From assembly GCF_041146395.1 (NCBI RefSeq), contig NC_090989.1, forward strand, positions 249,664,843-249,728,842: a stretch of 64,000 bases of DNA, read 5' to 3'. The notes below the pieces were generated by a model. It saw only the letters and a list, made by a program, of their open reading frames with translations, was not told the origin of the DNA and did no database searches. This document shows, in pieces, positions 35,952-47,317 of the stretch (positions within the stretch are counted from its first letter, which is position 1; the number at the start of each line of letters is the position of its first letter). This DNA is from Eulemur rufifrons (taxonomy: Eukaryota; Chordata; Mammalia; Primates; Lemuridae). A program made the position numbers and the translations under genes.

Positions 35952-36956
35952 ATGGGAAGGGCCCAGCGAAAAAACACGGAGAGCAAAAAGAATCAAATGG
36001 AAAGCTCATCCCCAAAGAGAAATACCAGCTCCCAACCATTTGACACAAACCAGACTCAAAACACCAACATGTCACAGGAAGAATTCCAATTATGGATTAT
36101 AAACAAGCTGAATAATATACAAGAATCAATGGATAAACAACACAAGGAAAACACAAAAAAAATACAGGATTTGGAGGAAAAATTCACTAAAGAAATTGAA
36201 ATATTGAAGAAAAACCAAACTGAACTCCTAGAAGTGAAGAATTCACTCAGAGAGCTACAAAACACTGTGGAAAGTCTCAAGAGAAGGGTAGATCAAACAG
36301 AGGAAAGAATCTCAGAAATTGAAGATAACTCCTTCCAACTAAATAAGTCAGTCACAGAGATAGATCGAAAAAGTAAGAGAAATGATCTGAGTCTTCAAGA
36401 AATGTGGGATTATGTGAAGAAACCTAACTTGAGAGTTATTGGCATTCCTGAGGGTGAAGAAGATAACAAGCAAGGGTTGGACAAGCTATTTGAAGACATA
36501 ATCGAGGAAAATTTTCCAGGCCTTGCCAATACTCTAGACATACAGATTCAAGAAGCTCAAAGGACCCCTGGGAGATTCATAGCAAATAGGAAAACACCAC
36601 GCCACGTAGTCATCAGGCTGACCAAAATATCCACTAAAGAGTCACTTCTCCGAGCTGTAAGGAGAAAGAAACAAGTAACTTACAAAGGAAAACCCATCAG
36701 AATTACGCCAGATTTCTCAGCTGAAACCTTACAAGCAAGAAGAGGTTGGGGCCCCATTTTCACGCTTCTGAAACAGAATAATGCCCAGCCTAGAATCTTG
36801 TACCCAGCTAAGCTAAGTTTTCTATACGAAGGAGAAATCAAGACATTCTCAGATAAACAAAGGTTGAGGGAATTCACCAAGACAAGACCAGCCCTCCAAG
36901 AAGTACTCGAAAGAGAATTATACACGGATCAGCACAAGAAAGATCCACGAATGTAA
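35952..36956 (+). CDS. L1 ORF1p, RNA-binding chaperone
   Basis: Complete 334-residue ORF1p (human form 338). The protein trimerises, coats L1 RNA in the cytoplasm and acts as a nucleic-acid chaperone. Residues 1-45 are a polar, basic, probably disordered tail. About 48-150 is a coiled coil, with an RhxxhE trimerisation motif RISEIE at 119-124. About 157-255 is the RRM, with NLRVIGIPEGEE at 159-170. About 256-334 is the C-terminal domain, with QARRGWGPIF at 261-270 and the conserved YPAKLSF at 284-290. No internal stop or frameshift. The ATG at 35952 has G at +4 but T at -3. The ORF1 TAA (36954-36956) is in the same reading frame as ORF2 downstream. Translation from the long capped L1 RNA is expected from knowledge of the family. 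Confidence 0.97.
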   Translation: MGRAQRKNTESKKNQMESSSPKRNTSSQPFDTNQTQNTNMSQEEFQLWIINKLNNIQESMDKQHKENTKKIQDLEEKFTKEIEILKKNQTELLEVKNSLRELQNTVESLKRRVDQTEERISEIEDNSFQLNKSVTEIDRKSKRNDLSLQEMWDYVKKPNLRVIGIPEGEEDNKQGLDKLFEDIIEENFPGLANTLDIQIQEAQRTPGRFIANRKTPRHVVIRLTKISTKESLLRAVRRKKQVTYKGKPIRITPDFSAETLQARRGWGPIFTLLKQNNAQPRILYPAKLSFLYEGEIKTFSDKQRLREFTKTRPALQEVLERELYTDQHKKDPRM

Positions 36957-37040
36957 AACTACTCAAGAGCTAAAGATCAAATTCCAGATACCACACTGGC
37001 CCAGGAGAGAAAACATCACAATGAAGTTCTACCCAACAAG
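36957..37040 (+). other. Inter-ORF region, stop-free in the ORF1/ORF2 frame
   Basis: From the ORF1 TAA to the proposed ORF2 start there is no in-frame stop. An out-of-frame ATG at 37021 opens a 7-codon frame ending at TGA (37042-37044), overlapping the CTG at 37041. Such a short frame could matter for reinitiation; this is inference. Confidence 0.8.
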
Positions 37041-40000
37041 CTGAACAAAAAACTGTCTCACTTATCAGTTTTCTCAATAAATGTGAATGGCTTGAACTCC
37101 CCGCTCAAGAGACATAGACTGGCCCAATGGATAAAAAAATACAATCCAAGTATCTGCTGTCTTCAAGAAACTCACCTAACCTGCAAAGATGCATTTAGAC
37201 TGAAAATAAAAGGATGGAAATCGATATTTCAAGCAAATGGTAACCAAAAGAAAGCTGGTGTGGCAATCTTAATTTCCAATAACTTAGCCTTCAAACCAAC
37301 AAAAATAATAAAAGACAAAGATGGCTACTACATACTGATTAAAGGCACAATTCATCAAGAAGCCATGACTATACTCAATATAAATGCACCCAACCTAGGT
37401 GCACCTAGATTCATAAAGCAAACCCTACTAGATCTCAACCAAATGATAGATAACAATACTGTAATAGCTGGAGACTTTAACACCCCACTGACAGTACAGG
37501 ACAGATCCTCTAAACAGAAAATAAACAAAGACATAATGGACCTCAATAGAATGCTAGAACAAATGGGCATGGCTGACATCTATAGGACATTCTACCCAAA
37601 GTCCACAGAATATACATTCTTCTCATCAGCTCACGGGACATTCTCTAAGATTGACCATGTCCTAGGACATAAATCATGTCTTCAAAAATTCAAAAAAATA
37701 GAAATTATACCATGCATCTTCTCAGATCACAGCGGAATAAAAGTAACAATGATCACAAACAGAAACCCTCACCCTTACTCAAAGTCATGGAAGCTAAATA
37801 ACCTTCTCCTGAATAATTATTCTATAAAAGAAGAAATCAAGATGGAAATCAAAAATTTCTTTGAATTAAATGACAATGGAGATACAACTTATCAAAATCT
37901 ATGGGATGCAGCTAAAGCAGTCCTGAGAGGAAAATTCATATCCATAAATGCCTATATCAAAAAGACAGAAAACATGCAAATAGAAAACCTAACGAATAGA
38001 CTCAAAGAGCTGGAGAAAGAAGAACAGAACGATCCCAAACCCAGCAGAAGGCGAGAAATTACTAAGATCAAATCAGAACTAAATGAAAAGGACAACAAAG
38101 AAACCATAAGGGAAATTAATAAAACAAAAAGTTGGTTCTTTGAAAAGATAAACAAAATAGACACACCTCTGGCTAGACTAACCAAGAGCACAAAAGTAAA
38201 ATCTCTAATAACCTCCATTAGGAACATGAAAGGAGAAATCACAACCGATGCTACAGAGATACAAGATATCACCTATGAATTCTACAAAAATCTTTATGCA
38301 CACAAACTGGAGAATGTGGAGGAAATGGACAGATTTTTAGAAACACATAGTCTTCCCAGGCTCAACCAGGAAGAAATAGAGTACCTGAACAGACCAATAT
38401 CAAGAACTGAAATCGAAACAGCAATAAAAAACCTTCCCAAAAAGAAAAGCCCTGGTCCAGATGGGTTCACACCTGAATTTTACCATACATACAAAGAAGA
38501 ACTGGTGCCCATCCTACATAAACTATTCTCCAATATTGAGAAGGATGGAGTTCTCCCTAACACGTTCTACCAAGCCAATATAACATTAATACCAAAACCT
38601 GGAAAGGACACAACAAAAATAGAGAACTACAGACCAATTTCCCTCATGAATATAGATGCAAAAATTTTCAATAAAATACTAGCAAATCGAATCCAAGTAC
38701 TTATCAAAAAAATAATCCACCACGACCAAGTGGGCTTCATCCCCAAGATGCAGGGGTGGTTCAACATACGTAAATCTATAAATGTAATTCACCACATAAA
38801 TAGAAGCAAAAACAAAAACCATATGATACTCTCATTAGATGCAGAAAAAGCATTTGACAAAATTCAACACCCTTTTATGATAAAAACGCTTAACAAAATA
38901 GGCATTGATGGAACCTACCTAAAAATGATACAAGCCATATATAACAAACCCACAGCCAACATCATACTGAATGGGGAAAAACTGAAAGCACTCCCACTTA
39001 GAACTGGAACCAGACAGGGCTGCCCATTGTCTCCATTACTTTTCAACATAGTATTGGAAGTCCTTGCGAGAGCTATCAGGCAAGAGAGCAGAATCAAGGG
39101 AGTCCAAATAGGGAAGGAAGAGATCAAACTCTCACTTTTTGCTGATGATATGATGTTATATCTGGAAAATCCCCAGGATTCAACCAAGAGACTCCTGGAA
39201 TTGATTAACGAATACAGCAAAGTCTCAGGCTACAAAATTAATATACACAAATCAGAGGCATTTATATATGCCAATAACAGTCAATCGGAAAACCAAATTA
39301 AAGACTCAATACCCTTCAAAATAGCAACAAAGAAAATAAAATATCTAGGTATATATCTAACTAAAGAGGTAAAGGACCTCTATAAGGAAAACTATGAAAC
39401 ACTGAGAAAAGAAATAGCAGAACTTGCAAATAGATGGAAAAATATACCATGCTCGTGGATCGGAAGAATCAACATTGTTAAAATGTCTATACTACCCAAA
39501 GTGATCTACAGATTCAATGCAATCCCTATTAAATTACCAACATCATTCTTTACAGACATAGAGAAAATAATTATACACTTTGTATGGAACCAAAGAAGAC
39601 CCCGTATAGCAAAAGCAATTTTAAGCAACAAAAACAAAATGGGAGGTATTAATTTGCCAGACCTCAAACTATACTACAAGGCCGTGGTTCTTAAAACAGC
39701 CTGGTATTGGCACAAGTGCAGGGACACAGACCAGTGGAACACAACAGAAAATCCAAATATAGAACCATCCTCATATAGTCACCTAATTTTCGACAAAGCG
39801 GGAAAGAATATACTCTGGGGACAAGAATCCCTATTCAACAAATGGTGCTGGGAGAATTGGTTAGCCACTTGTAGAAGACTGAAACAGGACCCACAGCTTT
39901 CACCTCTCACAAAAATCAAATCACGGTGGATAACAGACTTAAACCTTAGGCGTGATACAATCAGAATTCTAGAAGAAAATGTAGGAAAGACTCTTACAGA

Positions 40001-40745
40001 CATTGGCCTAGGCAAAGAATTTATGAAGAAGACCCCCAAGGCAATCACAGCAGCAACAAAAATAAATGAATGGGACATGATTAAATTAAAAAGCTTCTGC
40101 ACAGCCAAAGAAACAGTCCAGAGGATAAACAGACCACCTACAGAATGGGAAAAAATTTTTGCATACTACACATCAGATAAAGGACTGATAACAAGAATCT
40201 ATTTAGAACTCAGGAAAATCAGCAAGAAAAAATCAAGCAACCCTATCAAAAAGTGGGCAAAGGACATGAATAGAAATTTTTCAAAAGAAGATATAAAAAT
40301 GGCTAACAAACATATGAAAAAGTGTTCAACATCTCTAATCATCAGGGAAATGCAAATCAAAACCACAATGAGATATCACTTAACCCCAGTGAGAATGGCC
40401 TTTATCAAAAAAACCCAAAACAACACATGTTGGCGTGGGTGTGGAGAGACAGGAACACTAATACACTGCTGGTGGGACTGCAAACTAGTGCAACCTCTGT
40501 GGAAAGCATTATGGAGGTATCTTAAACAGATTCAAGTAGACCTGCCATTTGACCCAGCAATCCCGTTACTGGGCATATACCCAAAGGAAAAAAGGTCATT
40601 CTGTAACAAAGGCACGTGTACCCAAATGTTTATAGCAGCACAATTCACAATAGCAAAGATGTGGAAACAACCCAAATGCCCATCAATACATGATTGGATT
40701 AGTAAACTGTGGTATATGTATACCATGGAATACTACTCGCTATAA
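37041..40745 (+). CDS. L1 ORF2p endonuclease/reverse transcriptase, non-AUG start, C-terminally truncated
   Basis: ORF2p nicks target DNA and primes reverse transcription there. With CTG 37041 as codon 1, key residues fall at the human ORF2p numbers: endonuclease N14, E43, D145 (GDFN, 37473) and H230 (SDH, 37728); RT motif FADD with D702/D703 (39138-39149); zinc knuckle [18 protein letters not shown] from C1130 to C1147 (40428-40481). No in-frame ATG precedes residue ~100, so an AUG start is absent; starting at GTG 37083 would lose N14. RT motifs [19 protein letters not shown] and [21 protein letters not shown] are intact. The frame ends at 1234 residues instead of ~1275: one base is missing between 40738 and 40739 compared with the copies at 33.4 and 60.6 kb, giving YYSL and a stop. 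Otherwise no breaks. Confidence 0.95.
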   Translation: MNKKLSHLSVFSINVNGLNSPLKRHRLAQWIKKYNPSICCLQETHLTCKDAFRLKIKGWKSIFQANGNQKKAGVAILISNNLAFKPTKIIKDKDGYYILIKGTIHQEAMTILNINAPNLGAPRFIKQTLLDLNQMIDNNTVIAGDFNTPLTVQDRSSKQKINKDIMDLNRMLEQMGMADIYRTFYPKSTEYTFFSSAHGTFSKIDHVLGHKSCLQKFKKIEIIPCIFSDHSGIKVTMITNRNPHPYSKSWKLNNLLLNNYSIKEEIKMEIKNFFELNDNGDTTYQNLWDAAKAVLRGKFISINAYIKKTENMQIENLTNRLKELEKEEQNDPKPSRRREITKIKSELNEKDNKETIREINKTKSWFFEKINKIDTPLARLTKSTKVKSLITSIRNMKGEITTDATEIQDITYEFYKNLYAHKLENVEEMDRFLETHSLPRLNQEEIEYLNRPISRTEIETAIKNLPKKKSPGPDGFTPEFYHTYKEELVPILHKLFSNIEKDGVLPNTFYQANITLIPKPGKDTTKIENYRPISLMNIDAKIFNKILANRIQVLIKKIIHHDQVGFIPKMQGWFNIRKSINVIHHINRSKNKNHMILSLDAEKAFDKIQHPFMIKTLNKIGIDGTYLKMIQAIYNKPTANIILNGEKLKALPLRTGTRQGCPLSPLLFNIVLEVLARAIRQESRIKGVQIGKEEIKLSLFADDMMLYLENPQDSTKRLLELINEYSKVSGYKINIHKSEAFIYANNSQSENQIKDSIPFKIATKKIKYLGIYLTKEVKDLYKENYETLRKEIAELANRWKNIPCSWIGRINIVKMSILPKVIYRFNAIPIKLPTSFFTDIEKIIIHFVWNQRRPRIAKAILSNKNKMGGINLPDLKLYYKAVVLKTAWYWHKCRDTDQWNTTENPNIEPSSYSHLIFDKAGKNILWGQESLFNKWCWENWLATCRRLKQDPQLSPLTKIKSRWITDLNLRRDTIRILEENVGKTLTDIGLGKEFMKKTPKAITAATKINEWDMIKLKSFCTAKETVQRINRPPTEWEKIFAYYTSDKGLITRIYLELRKISKKKSSNPIKKWAKDMNRNFSKEDIKMANKHMKKCSTSLIIREMQIKTTMRYHLTPVRMAFIKKTQNNTCWRGCGETGTLIHCWWDCKLVQPLWKALWRYLKQIQVDLPFDPAIPLLGIYPKEKRSFCNKGTCTQMFIAAQFTIAKMWKQPKCPSIHDWISKLWYMYTMEYYSL

Positions 40746-41034
40746 GGAATGATGAAGATACAACATCTCTATGGTTCTCCTGGAGAGAGTTGGAACCCAT
40801 TATATTAAGTGAAGTATCCCAAGAATGGAAAAACAAGCATCACATGTACTCACCAGAAAATTGGTTTCCTTGATCATCACCTAAATACAAACCTGGGAAC
40901 GACACCAATTGGACATCAGACTGAGGTGGGGGGTGGGGGAGGGGATGGGGGTATGCCTACACAATGAGTGCATTGCGCACCGTTTGGGGAGTGGTAACAC
41001 TTGAAGGTGCTGACTCGGGAAAGGGGGGGTGGGG
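40746..41034 (+). other. L1 ORF2 tail out of frame plus first half of 3' UTR
   Basis: To ~40874 this is the former ORF2 C-terminal coding sequence, now out of frame. Then comes the 3' UTR, with a G-rich run at 40924-40951 (blocks of 3-6 G) and 'gaaggtgctgactcgggaaa'. It tracks the copy at 60.6-60.9 kb up to about 'gtggggga' and then departs from it. Confidence 0.9.
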
Positions 41035-41236
41035 GAAAAAATATGAAACTATTGTTTTTAACTTGCACTGTTCACTTAATAATTTATCATGAATATTTCC
41101 CATATTATTTCATATCATTGTACAAGAAATAATGTATACATTATGAGGACATACTGTATCTAACAAGATATACTGTTAGACTCTTTGATTCTGTAAAATA
41201 AAAAAAAAAAAATAATAAAATAAAAAAAAAAAAAAA
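41035..41236 (+). other. Putative 3'-transduced segment and poly(A) of the inner L1
   Basis: After 'gggggaaaaaa' the sequence becomes ~155 bp of AT-rich DNA ('tatgaaactattgtttttaa' ... 'actctttgattctgtaaaat') that does not match the second half of the L1 3' UTR seen at ~60895-61040 and ~33010-33160. It ends in an A-rich tail with AATAAAA words (41197-41236). It lies inside the target-site duplication, so it came in with the L1 RNA. Confidence 0.8.
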
Positions 41237-41247
41237 AAGATACCTCC
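41237..41247. repeat. Target-site duplication of the inner L1, right copy
   Basis: 'aagatacctcc', identical to 33674-33684. Beyond it the outer L1 resumes without loss. Confidence 0.95.
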
Positions 41248-43819
41248 ATAATGCTTTCCACCGGGGTTGCACTAGTTTGCAGTCCCACCAGCAGTGTATG
41301 AGTGTTCCTGTCTCTCCACATCCACGCAAACGTGTTGTTTTGGGATTTTTTGATAAAGGCCATTCTCACTGGAGTTAAGTAATATCTCATTGTGGTTTTG
41401 ATTTGCATTTCCCTAATGATTAGGGATGTTGAGCATTTTTTCATATGTTTGTTAGCCATTCTTATATCTTCTTTTGAGAAATTTCTATTCATGTCATTTG
41501 CCCACTTTTTGATAGGGTTGTTTGATTTTTTCTTGCTGATTTTCCTGAGTTCTAAACAGATTCTTGTTATCAGTCCTTTATCTGATGTGTAGTATGCAAA
41601 AATTTTTTCCCATTCTGTAGGTGGTCTGTTTATTCTCGTGACTGTTTCTTTGGCTGTGCAGAAGCTTTTTAATTTAATCAGGTCCCATTCATTTATTTTT
41701 GTTGTTGCTGTGATTGCCTTAGGGGTCTCATAAATTATTTGCCTAGGCCAATGTCTGTAAGAGTCTTTCCTACATTTTCTTCTAGAATTCTAATCGTTTC
41801 ACACCTAAGGTTTAAGTCTGTTATCCACCATGATTTGATTTTTGTGAGAGGTGAAAGCTATGGGTCCTGTTTCAGTCTTCTACATGTGGCTAACCAATTT
41901 TCCCGGCACCATTTATTGAATAGGGATTCTTGTCCCCAGAGTACGTTCTTGCCTGCTTTGTCAAAGATTAGGTGTCTTTATAAAGATGGTTTTATATTTG
42001 GATTTTCTGTTGTGTTCCACTGGTCTGCGTCCCTGCACTTGTGTCAGTACCATGCTGTTTTAAGAACCACAGCCTTGTAGTATAGTTTGAAGTCTGGCAA
42101 ATTAATACCTCCCATTTTGTTTTTATTGCTTAAAATTGCTTTTGCTATACGGGGTCTTCTCTGATTCCATACAAAGTGTATAATTATTTTCTCTACGTCT
42201 GTGAAAAATGATGTTGGTAGTTTAATAGGGATTGCATTGAATCTGTAGATCACTTTGGGTAGTATAGACATTTTAACAATGTTGATTCTTCCGATCCACA
42301 AGCATGGTATAGTTTTCCACCTATTTGCAAGTTCTGCTATTTCTTTTCTCAGTATTTCATAGTTTTCCTTATAGAGGTCCTTTACCTCTTTAGTTAGGTA
42401 TATTCCTAGATATTTTATTTTCTATGTTGCTATTTTGAAGGGTATTGAGTCTTTAATTTGGTTCTCTGATTGATTGTTATTGGCATATATAAATGCCTCT
42501 GATTTGTGTATATTGATTTTGTAACCTGAGACTTTGCTATATTCGTTAATCAATTCCAGGAGTCTCATGGTTGAATCCTGGGGGCTTTCCAGATATAACA
42601 TCGTATCATCAGCAAAAAGTGAGAGTTTGATCTCTTCCTTCCCTATTTGGACTCCCTTGATTTTGCTCTCTTGCCTGATAGCTCTCGCAAGGACTTCCAA
42701 TACTATGTTGAAAAGTAAAGCCCTGTCTGGTTCCAGTTCTAAGTAGGAATGCTTTCAGTTTTTCCCCGTTCAGAATGATGTTGGCTGTGGGTTTGTCATA
42801 TATGGCTTGTATCATTTTTAGGTAGGTTCCATCTATGCCTATTTTGTTAAGCGTTCTTATCATAAAAGGGTGTTGAATTTTGTCAAATGCTTTTTCTGCA
42901 TCTATTGAGAGGATCATATGGTTTTTGTTTTTGCTTCTATTTATGTGGTGAATTACATTTATAGATTTATGTATGTTGAACCACCCCTGCATCTCTGGGA
43001 TGAAGCCCACTTGGTCGTGGTGGATTATTTTTTTGATAAGTACTTGGATTCGATTTGCTAGTATTTTATTGAGAATTTTTGCATCTATATTCATGAGAGA
43101 AATTGGTCTGTAGTTCTCTATTTTTGTTGCATCCTTTCCTGGTTTTGGTATCAATGTTATATTGGCTTGGTAGAACGTGTTGGGGAGAATTCCAAGCTTC
43201 TCGATAATGGAGAATAGTTTATGTAGGATGGGCACCAGTTCTTCTTTGTATGTATGGTAAAATTCGGGTGTGAACCCATCTGGACCAGGGCTTTTCTTTT
43301 TGGGAAGGTTTTTTATTCCTGTTTAGATTTCAGTTCTTGATACTGGTCTATTCAGGTACTCTATTTCTTCCTGGTTAAGCCTGGGAAGACTATGTGTTTC
43401 TAAAAATTTGTCCATTTCCTCCGCATTCTCCAGTTTGTGTGCATAAAGATTCTTATAGAATTCATAGATGATATCGTGTATCTCTGTGGCATCGGTTGTG
43501 ATTTCTCCTTTCATGTTCCTAATGGAGGTTATTAGAGATTTTTCTTTTCTGCTCTTGGTTAGTCTAGCCAGAGGTGTGTCTATTTTGTTTATCTTTTCAA
43601 AGAACCAACTTTTTGTTTTATTAATTTCCCTTATGGTTTCTTTGTTGTCCTTTTCATTTAATTCTGATTTGCTCTTAGTAATTTCTCGCCTTCTCCTGGG
43701 TTTGGGGTCGTTCTGTTCTTCTTTCTCCAGCTCTTTGAGTCTATTCATTAGGTTGTCTATTTGCAAGTTTTCTGTCTTTCTGATATAGGCATTTATGGAT
43801 ATGAATTTTCCTCTCAGGA
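41248..43819 (-). pseudogene. Outer L1, ORF2 part (minus strand), broken
   Basis: Minus-strand ORF2 from about the middle of the protein (codons near [10 protein letters not shown]) to the zinc knuckle and WKALWRYL, where the inner L1 interrupts it. Recognisable pieces: [14 protein letters not shown] region (from 43819), [15 protein letters not shown] and [10 protein letters not shown] (42609-43235), FADD within [12 protein letters not shown] (42422-42700), [18 protein letters not shown] (42044-42301). The frame is broken by several frameshifts and by stops such as TAA at ~43323-43326, where an Arg/Glu-type CGA codon stands in the inner copy. 5' truncated at 43819; there is no ORF1. Together with 33006-33684 it totals ~3.25 kb. 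Confidence 0.95.
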
Positions 43820-43828
43820 GAGAAACTT
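43820..43828. repeat. Target-site duplication of the outer L1, right copy
   Basis: 'gagaaactt', matching 32997-33005. Confidence 0.65.
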
Positions 43829-45835
43829 CTTTATAAATCAGTAGCACTCTCAATTGTTTGAATTAACAATTCATCTTTGTCTAGCTCTATTAATATGGTC
43901 TTATTTCACCATGGTTATAGTGCTCATGTTTCAGAAAACAGAGTTGTTACCCCTGCTCTTCAGACATGACAAAACCAGAAGATATTATAAAACAAACATA
44001 AATTCTGGAGTGAGAAAGATCTAAGGAAGAGATAATAACCAAAGCCACAAAATGACAAATATTTTACTACAGAAACATGAGCAATATCTATGAGGCAATT
44101 CATGCCATAAACTAAGTAACCTCGCAAACAATCAGCAGACAAATCTCTTTGAATAATTAAAATTCAAGAAAGAAAAGAACCCGTGCTTTTAAAAGGGAAT
44201 TCATAAAGAAATACAACTGCCCAAAATACGAATGAAAAGATGGTCAAACATAGAGAAGAATGCCATGTGAAAGGCAAGATTTGGCTTCAGGAAATGTAGA
44301 ATGAGAGAAAATGAAAAAAAAAAAAAAAAAAAAAACCAAACTTAAGCCATCAGAATGCCTTCTGAAGTTAGGAAGGATATGGGCCCCATCATTGGGCTCC
44401 TAGGTTATAGTCATCTATTTCCTTTCCCAAAATGTTTTTTCAAATCATATTTCCCATTGCTCAGAGAAGCAGAATCACATGTCCATTAAGCCTCACTTTC
44501 TTAAAAAGATGTATTAAGAATATGAATATAAGCTATGCTGAGGAGCAGCTTACTGGCTACATGGAATTACAGTAAGACATGCGATGTAGCAGTCAGCTAG
44601 ACTTTTTTAGTGACACTACAGATGCAACTTTAAGTATTACGGGTGGAAAATTATAAGATTGTGCAGAGAAAAGTGTTGTTAATATTAATACAAATCCCAC
44701 TTCCAGATAAAGTATTACTCATCTATGCCTTATTTGGCTTCTCAGTATATGTTCAATACAGTATTTTAGGAATCTGAGGGGCTAAAGAACAAGGCATGTG
44801 AAGATAGATTTAGAGATTGGGAATTTATGCTTTTATGAAATTCCAGGTGTCACAATTTGGACTACATTTCATAAAATTAACCATCTTGTTATCACTATAA
44901 GGAAGGAATGGAGAAAACTCAGTCTTCTCTGACTATGCATATTACCATCCCCTAAATATCAAGGCACCTGTCACCCTAGGCTTTTCAGGACCTACTAAAA
45001 AGGAGAGAACTTTGGGAAGGCTCTGGGCTTCAGGAATTAAGATTGCACCCAATCCCTGCATTGTCTCCCCCTTTCTAATTTCATTTAGTATGATTTGATT
45101 GTCCAGAGAGATTTTCACTTTGAGTGAGGCAAGCCCAGCAAGAAGTTTTCTTTACAATTGAAATAGTATCCCTTGGTTCATTTCTCACAGCATTGTAGAA
45201 AAACACCAATGCCCCTAAAATGATGTTAAGTTCTGGAAAATCAGTTATCATAAACTGTTAGAGAAAGATGATAACATACATATCTATTCAATCTCTACAA
45301 TTATTTAAATTTTGATATTGTAATTATTGGAAAATTTATTCTTATGTTTCTTCATTTATAAAGTGAGGATATAATACCACCTCTTTTGTTGAGATGATAT
45401 AAGAATACAGTCTAGAAAATATTAGAATATGAATAAATACAAGAACTAAGGGAGAAATAAATTTGCCTTGGGGAGCAGGAGTTGACTATGGAAAACATTT
45501 ATATATATTCCAGGAAACATGAGTAGGCCTTTACATAATAGAGAAGGGTGACAGCAGTTCAGAGGGAAGTGCATGACTAATACGCTAATACCTAGCTAGA
45601 AAGGGGCATGGCTAATTCATTCTGGAGAAACATAGGATTATAGGTTATGATGCTAGCAAATCAATGTGGGGTACAGTTGTGAAGTGCCTTGCAAAGTAGT
45701 TTAAAATTTGTGGTTTCCATGGAAAGCCACAAAATATTTTTAATAAGCAGAGCAATATGAACAGCCCTAGGGTTATTTGATGACCTTCACAAAAGCACAG
45801 CACTTTTAGCAGAACAATGATGGAAATAAGTCATT
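43829..45835. other. Unassigned sequence
   Basis: Contains a 24-base A run at 44312-44335, possibly the tail of an unrecognised retroposed fragment. No ORF or family recognised. Confidence 0.45.
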
Positions 45836-46735
45836 TGTCTATGTTGAAGTAAATCAGACTGAACAAAAATCAATTCCAGATGGATTGTAGATCTAAATAT
45901 AAAGGGAAAATAAAGCTTTTATACGAAAATACAGAATGTCTTCATGACCTGAGGTAAGCAAATATTTCTTAGAGGCATGAAAAAGCACTAATCACATGAG
46001 GAAATTTTGAAAAATCAGGCTATTAAAATTAAGAACTCTTATTCATCAAAAGACAACAATGAGAGTAAAATGAGAAGTCACAGAGAAATAAGAAATCGTC
46101 AATATGTCTATCTGGCAAAGAACTTATGTCCAGAAAAAATAAAGAACTCTATAAATCAATAAAATACAACTAACTCAATGGAAAGTAAGGTAAAAATACG
46201 CACATCTATGACCTATAAATTATACTGACACATACAAAAATGTACACTTATGTTCACCAAAAGATATGTTTAACAATGTTGAAAATACAGCTACTTTAAA
46301 AAATCCCAAACTGGAACTAACCAAATGTCCATAGAAAAGGCAAATTTTTAAATATACATAAAATGGAATCCTACACAGCAATGAGAATGAACAGCTACAT
46401 GTATACACAATATGTGTAAATCTAACAAACATATGAGTGTGAGAAGCCTGCCACATAGAGTACATTCTGATTCCATTTCTATAAAGTGCAAACACAGGGA
46501 AAATCAACATACGGTATTAGAAGTCAGCAGAGTGGTTATCCTTTTCCACTTGGGCATGATGACTGAAAGGAGGAATAGTGAGGTTTCTAAGATGCTGACA
46601 ATGTTCTATCTTGTGATCTGGTGACGTTTACATTTTGTGTTCACTTTGAAATCCATAAAGTTTCATTTATAATCTGTACACATGTATGTATGTACACTTG
46701 AATGAAAATTATAAAAATTACCAAAAAAAATTTCA
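45836..46735 (+). mobile_element. Old L1 3' portion
   Basis: 'tcattccagatggattgtag'-type wording ('aattccagatggattgtaga'), 'actcttattcatcaaaagac', 'ggcaaagaacttatgtccag', 'tggaatcctacacagcaatg' and a 3' UTR with 'agtcagcagagtggttatcc' and 'tgttctatcttgtgatctgg' follow the order of old L1M ORF2 C-terminus and 3' UTR. No open frame remains. Confidence 0.75.
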
Positions 46736-46975
46736 GAGGGACTTTTACTTCTAGCTTCTTGGCTAACTAAATATTTTGAAAAGTCTTCCAATACAAATGC
46801 CAAGATAATGGATAAATCACAATGACCACTTTTTATTGCATAGCTGAGCTCACAAAAAAGTACAAGAAACCTGCATGGGGCAGATAAAAATACGAGAACT
46901 GAAGCTGGAGATGTACTATTTAGGTTCAGATTAAATCACCTCCCTGGGTTACCCAGTGGATAGGACTTGGATCAA

Positions 46976-46980
<5 letters not shown>

Positions 46981-47012
<32 letters not shown>
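46981..47012 (+). repeat. (CT)n microsatellite
   Basis: About 15 CT units, then C-rich and CT-rich sequence to ~47050. Confidence 0.95.
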
Positions 47013-47014
<2 letters not shown>

Positions 47015-47317
47015 CCCCACCCTCCCCTTTTCCCTCTCTCCATCCCTCCTTCTCATTGAAATGTGTTGGTTTCAATTAACTATTTTCCTCACCCAATTTT
47101 CCCTGGAAATATATAAACATTCCCTTGTTAGTCTCATTTTCTGACAGAAAATGGGCTTGCCCTCAGCAATCTTATGATTGAGATTCAACCCATCACAAAC
47201 ACACACTCTTATTCTCCAACCCCATTTAAGGTACCGGCTAACCTCCTTTATAAACACCTCTTGTTCACATAATTCTAAAAGAAAATGACATTATTAAACA
47301 GGACTTCACTGGAACTC

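Larger units (their letters stand above)
33685..41236 (+). mobile_element. Full-length L1 retrotransposon (inner copy)
   Basis: A 7.55-kb unit with 5' UTR (33685-35951), ORF1 (35952-36956), a 126-bp inter-ORF stretch, ORF2 (37041-40745), partial 3' UTR and an A-rich tail. It is flanked by perfect 11-bp duplications. It sits inside the C-terminal codons of an older minus-strand L1. Retained CpGs, an intact ORF1 and a nearly intact ORF2 indicate a fairly recent insertion. Probably no longer autonomous because of the ORF2 C-terminal frameshift and altered ORF2 start, but neither defect has been tested. Confidence 0.97.

Noticed and set aside
40322..40525. 67-codon plus-strand frame overlapping ORF2
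   Set aside because: Out-of-frame shadow of the ORF2 zinc-knuckle region, which is fully accounted for by ORF2.
37355..40726. Antisense open frames inside L1 ORF2 (74 to 109 codons)
   Set aside because: Mirror images of the A-rich ORF2 coding strand; the same frames recur antisense to every L1 copy here, so they are shadows.
37083..40745. ORF2 starting at GTG 37083
   Set aside because: GTG codes Val here; starting at this point removes the N14 endonuclease motif. The frame is open far upstream and matches human numbering from CTG 37041.
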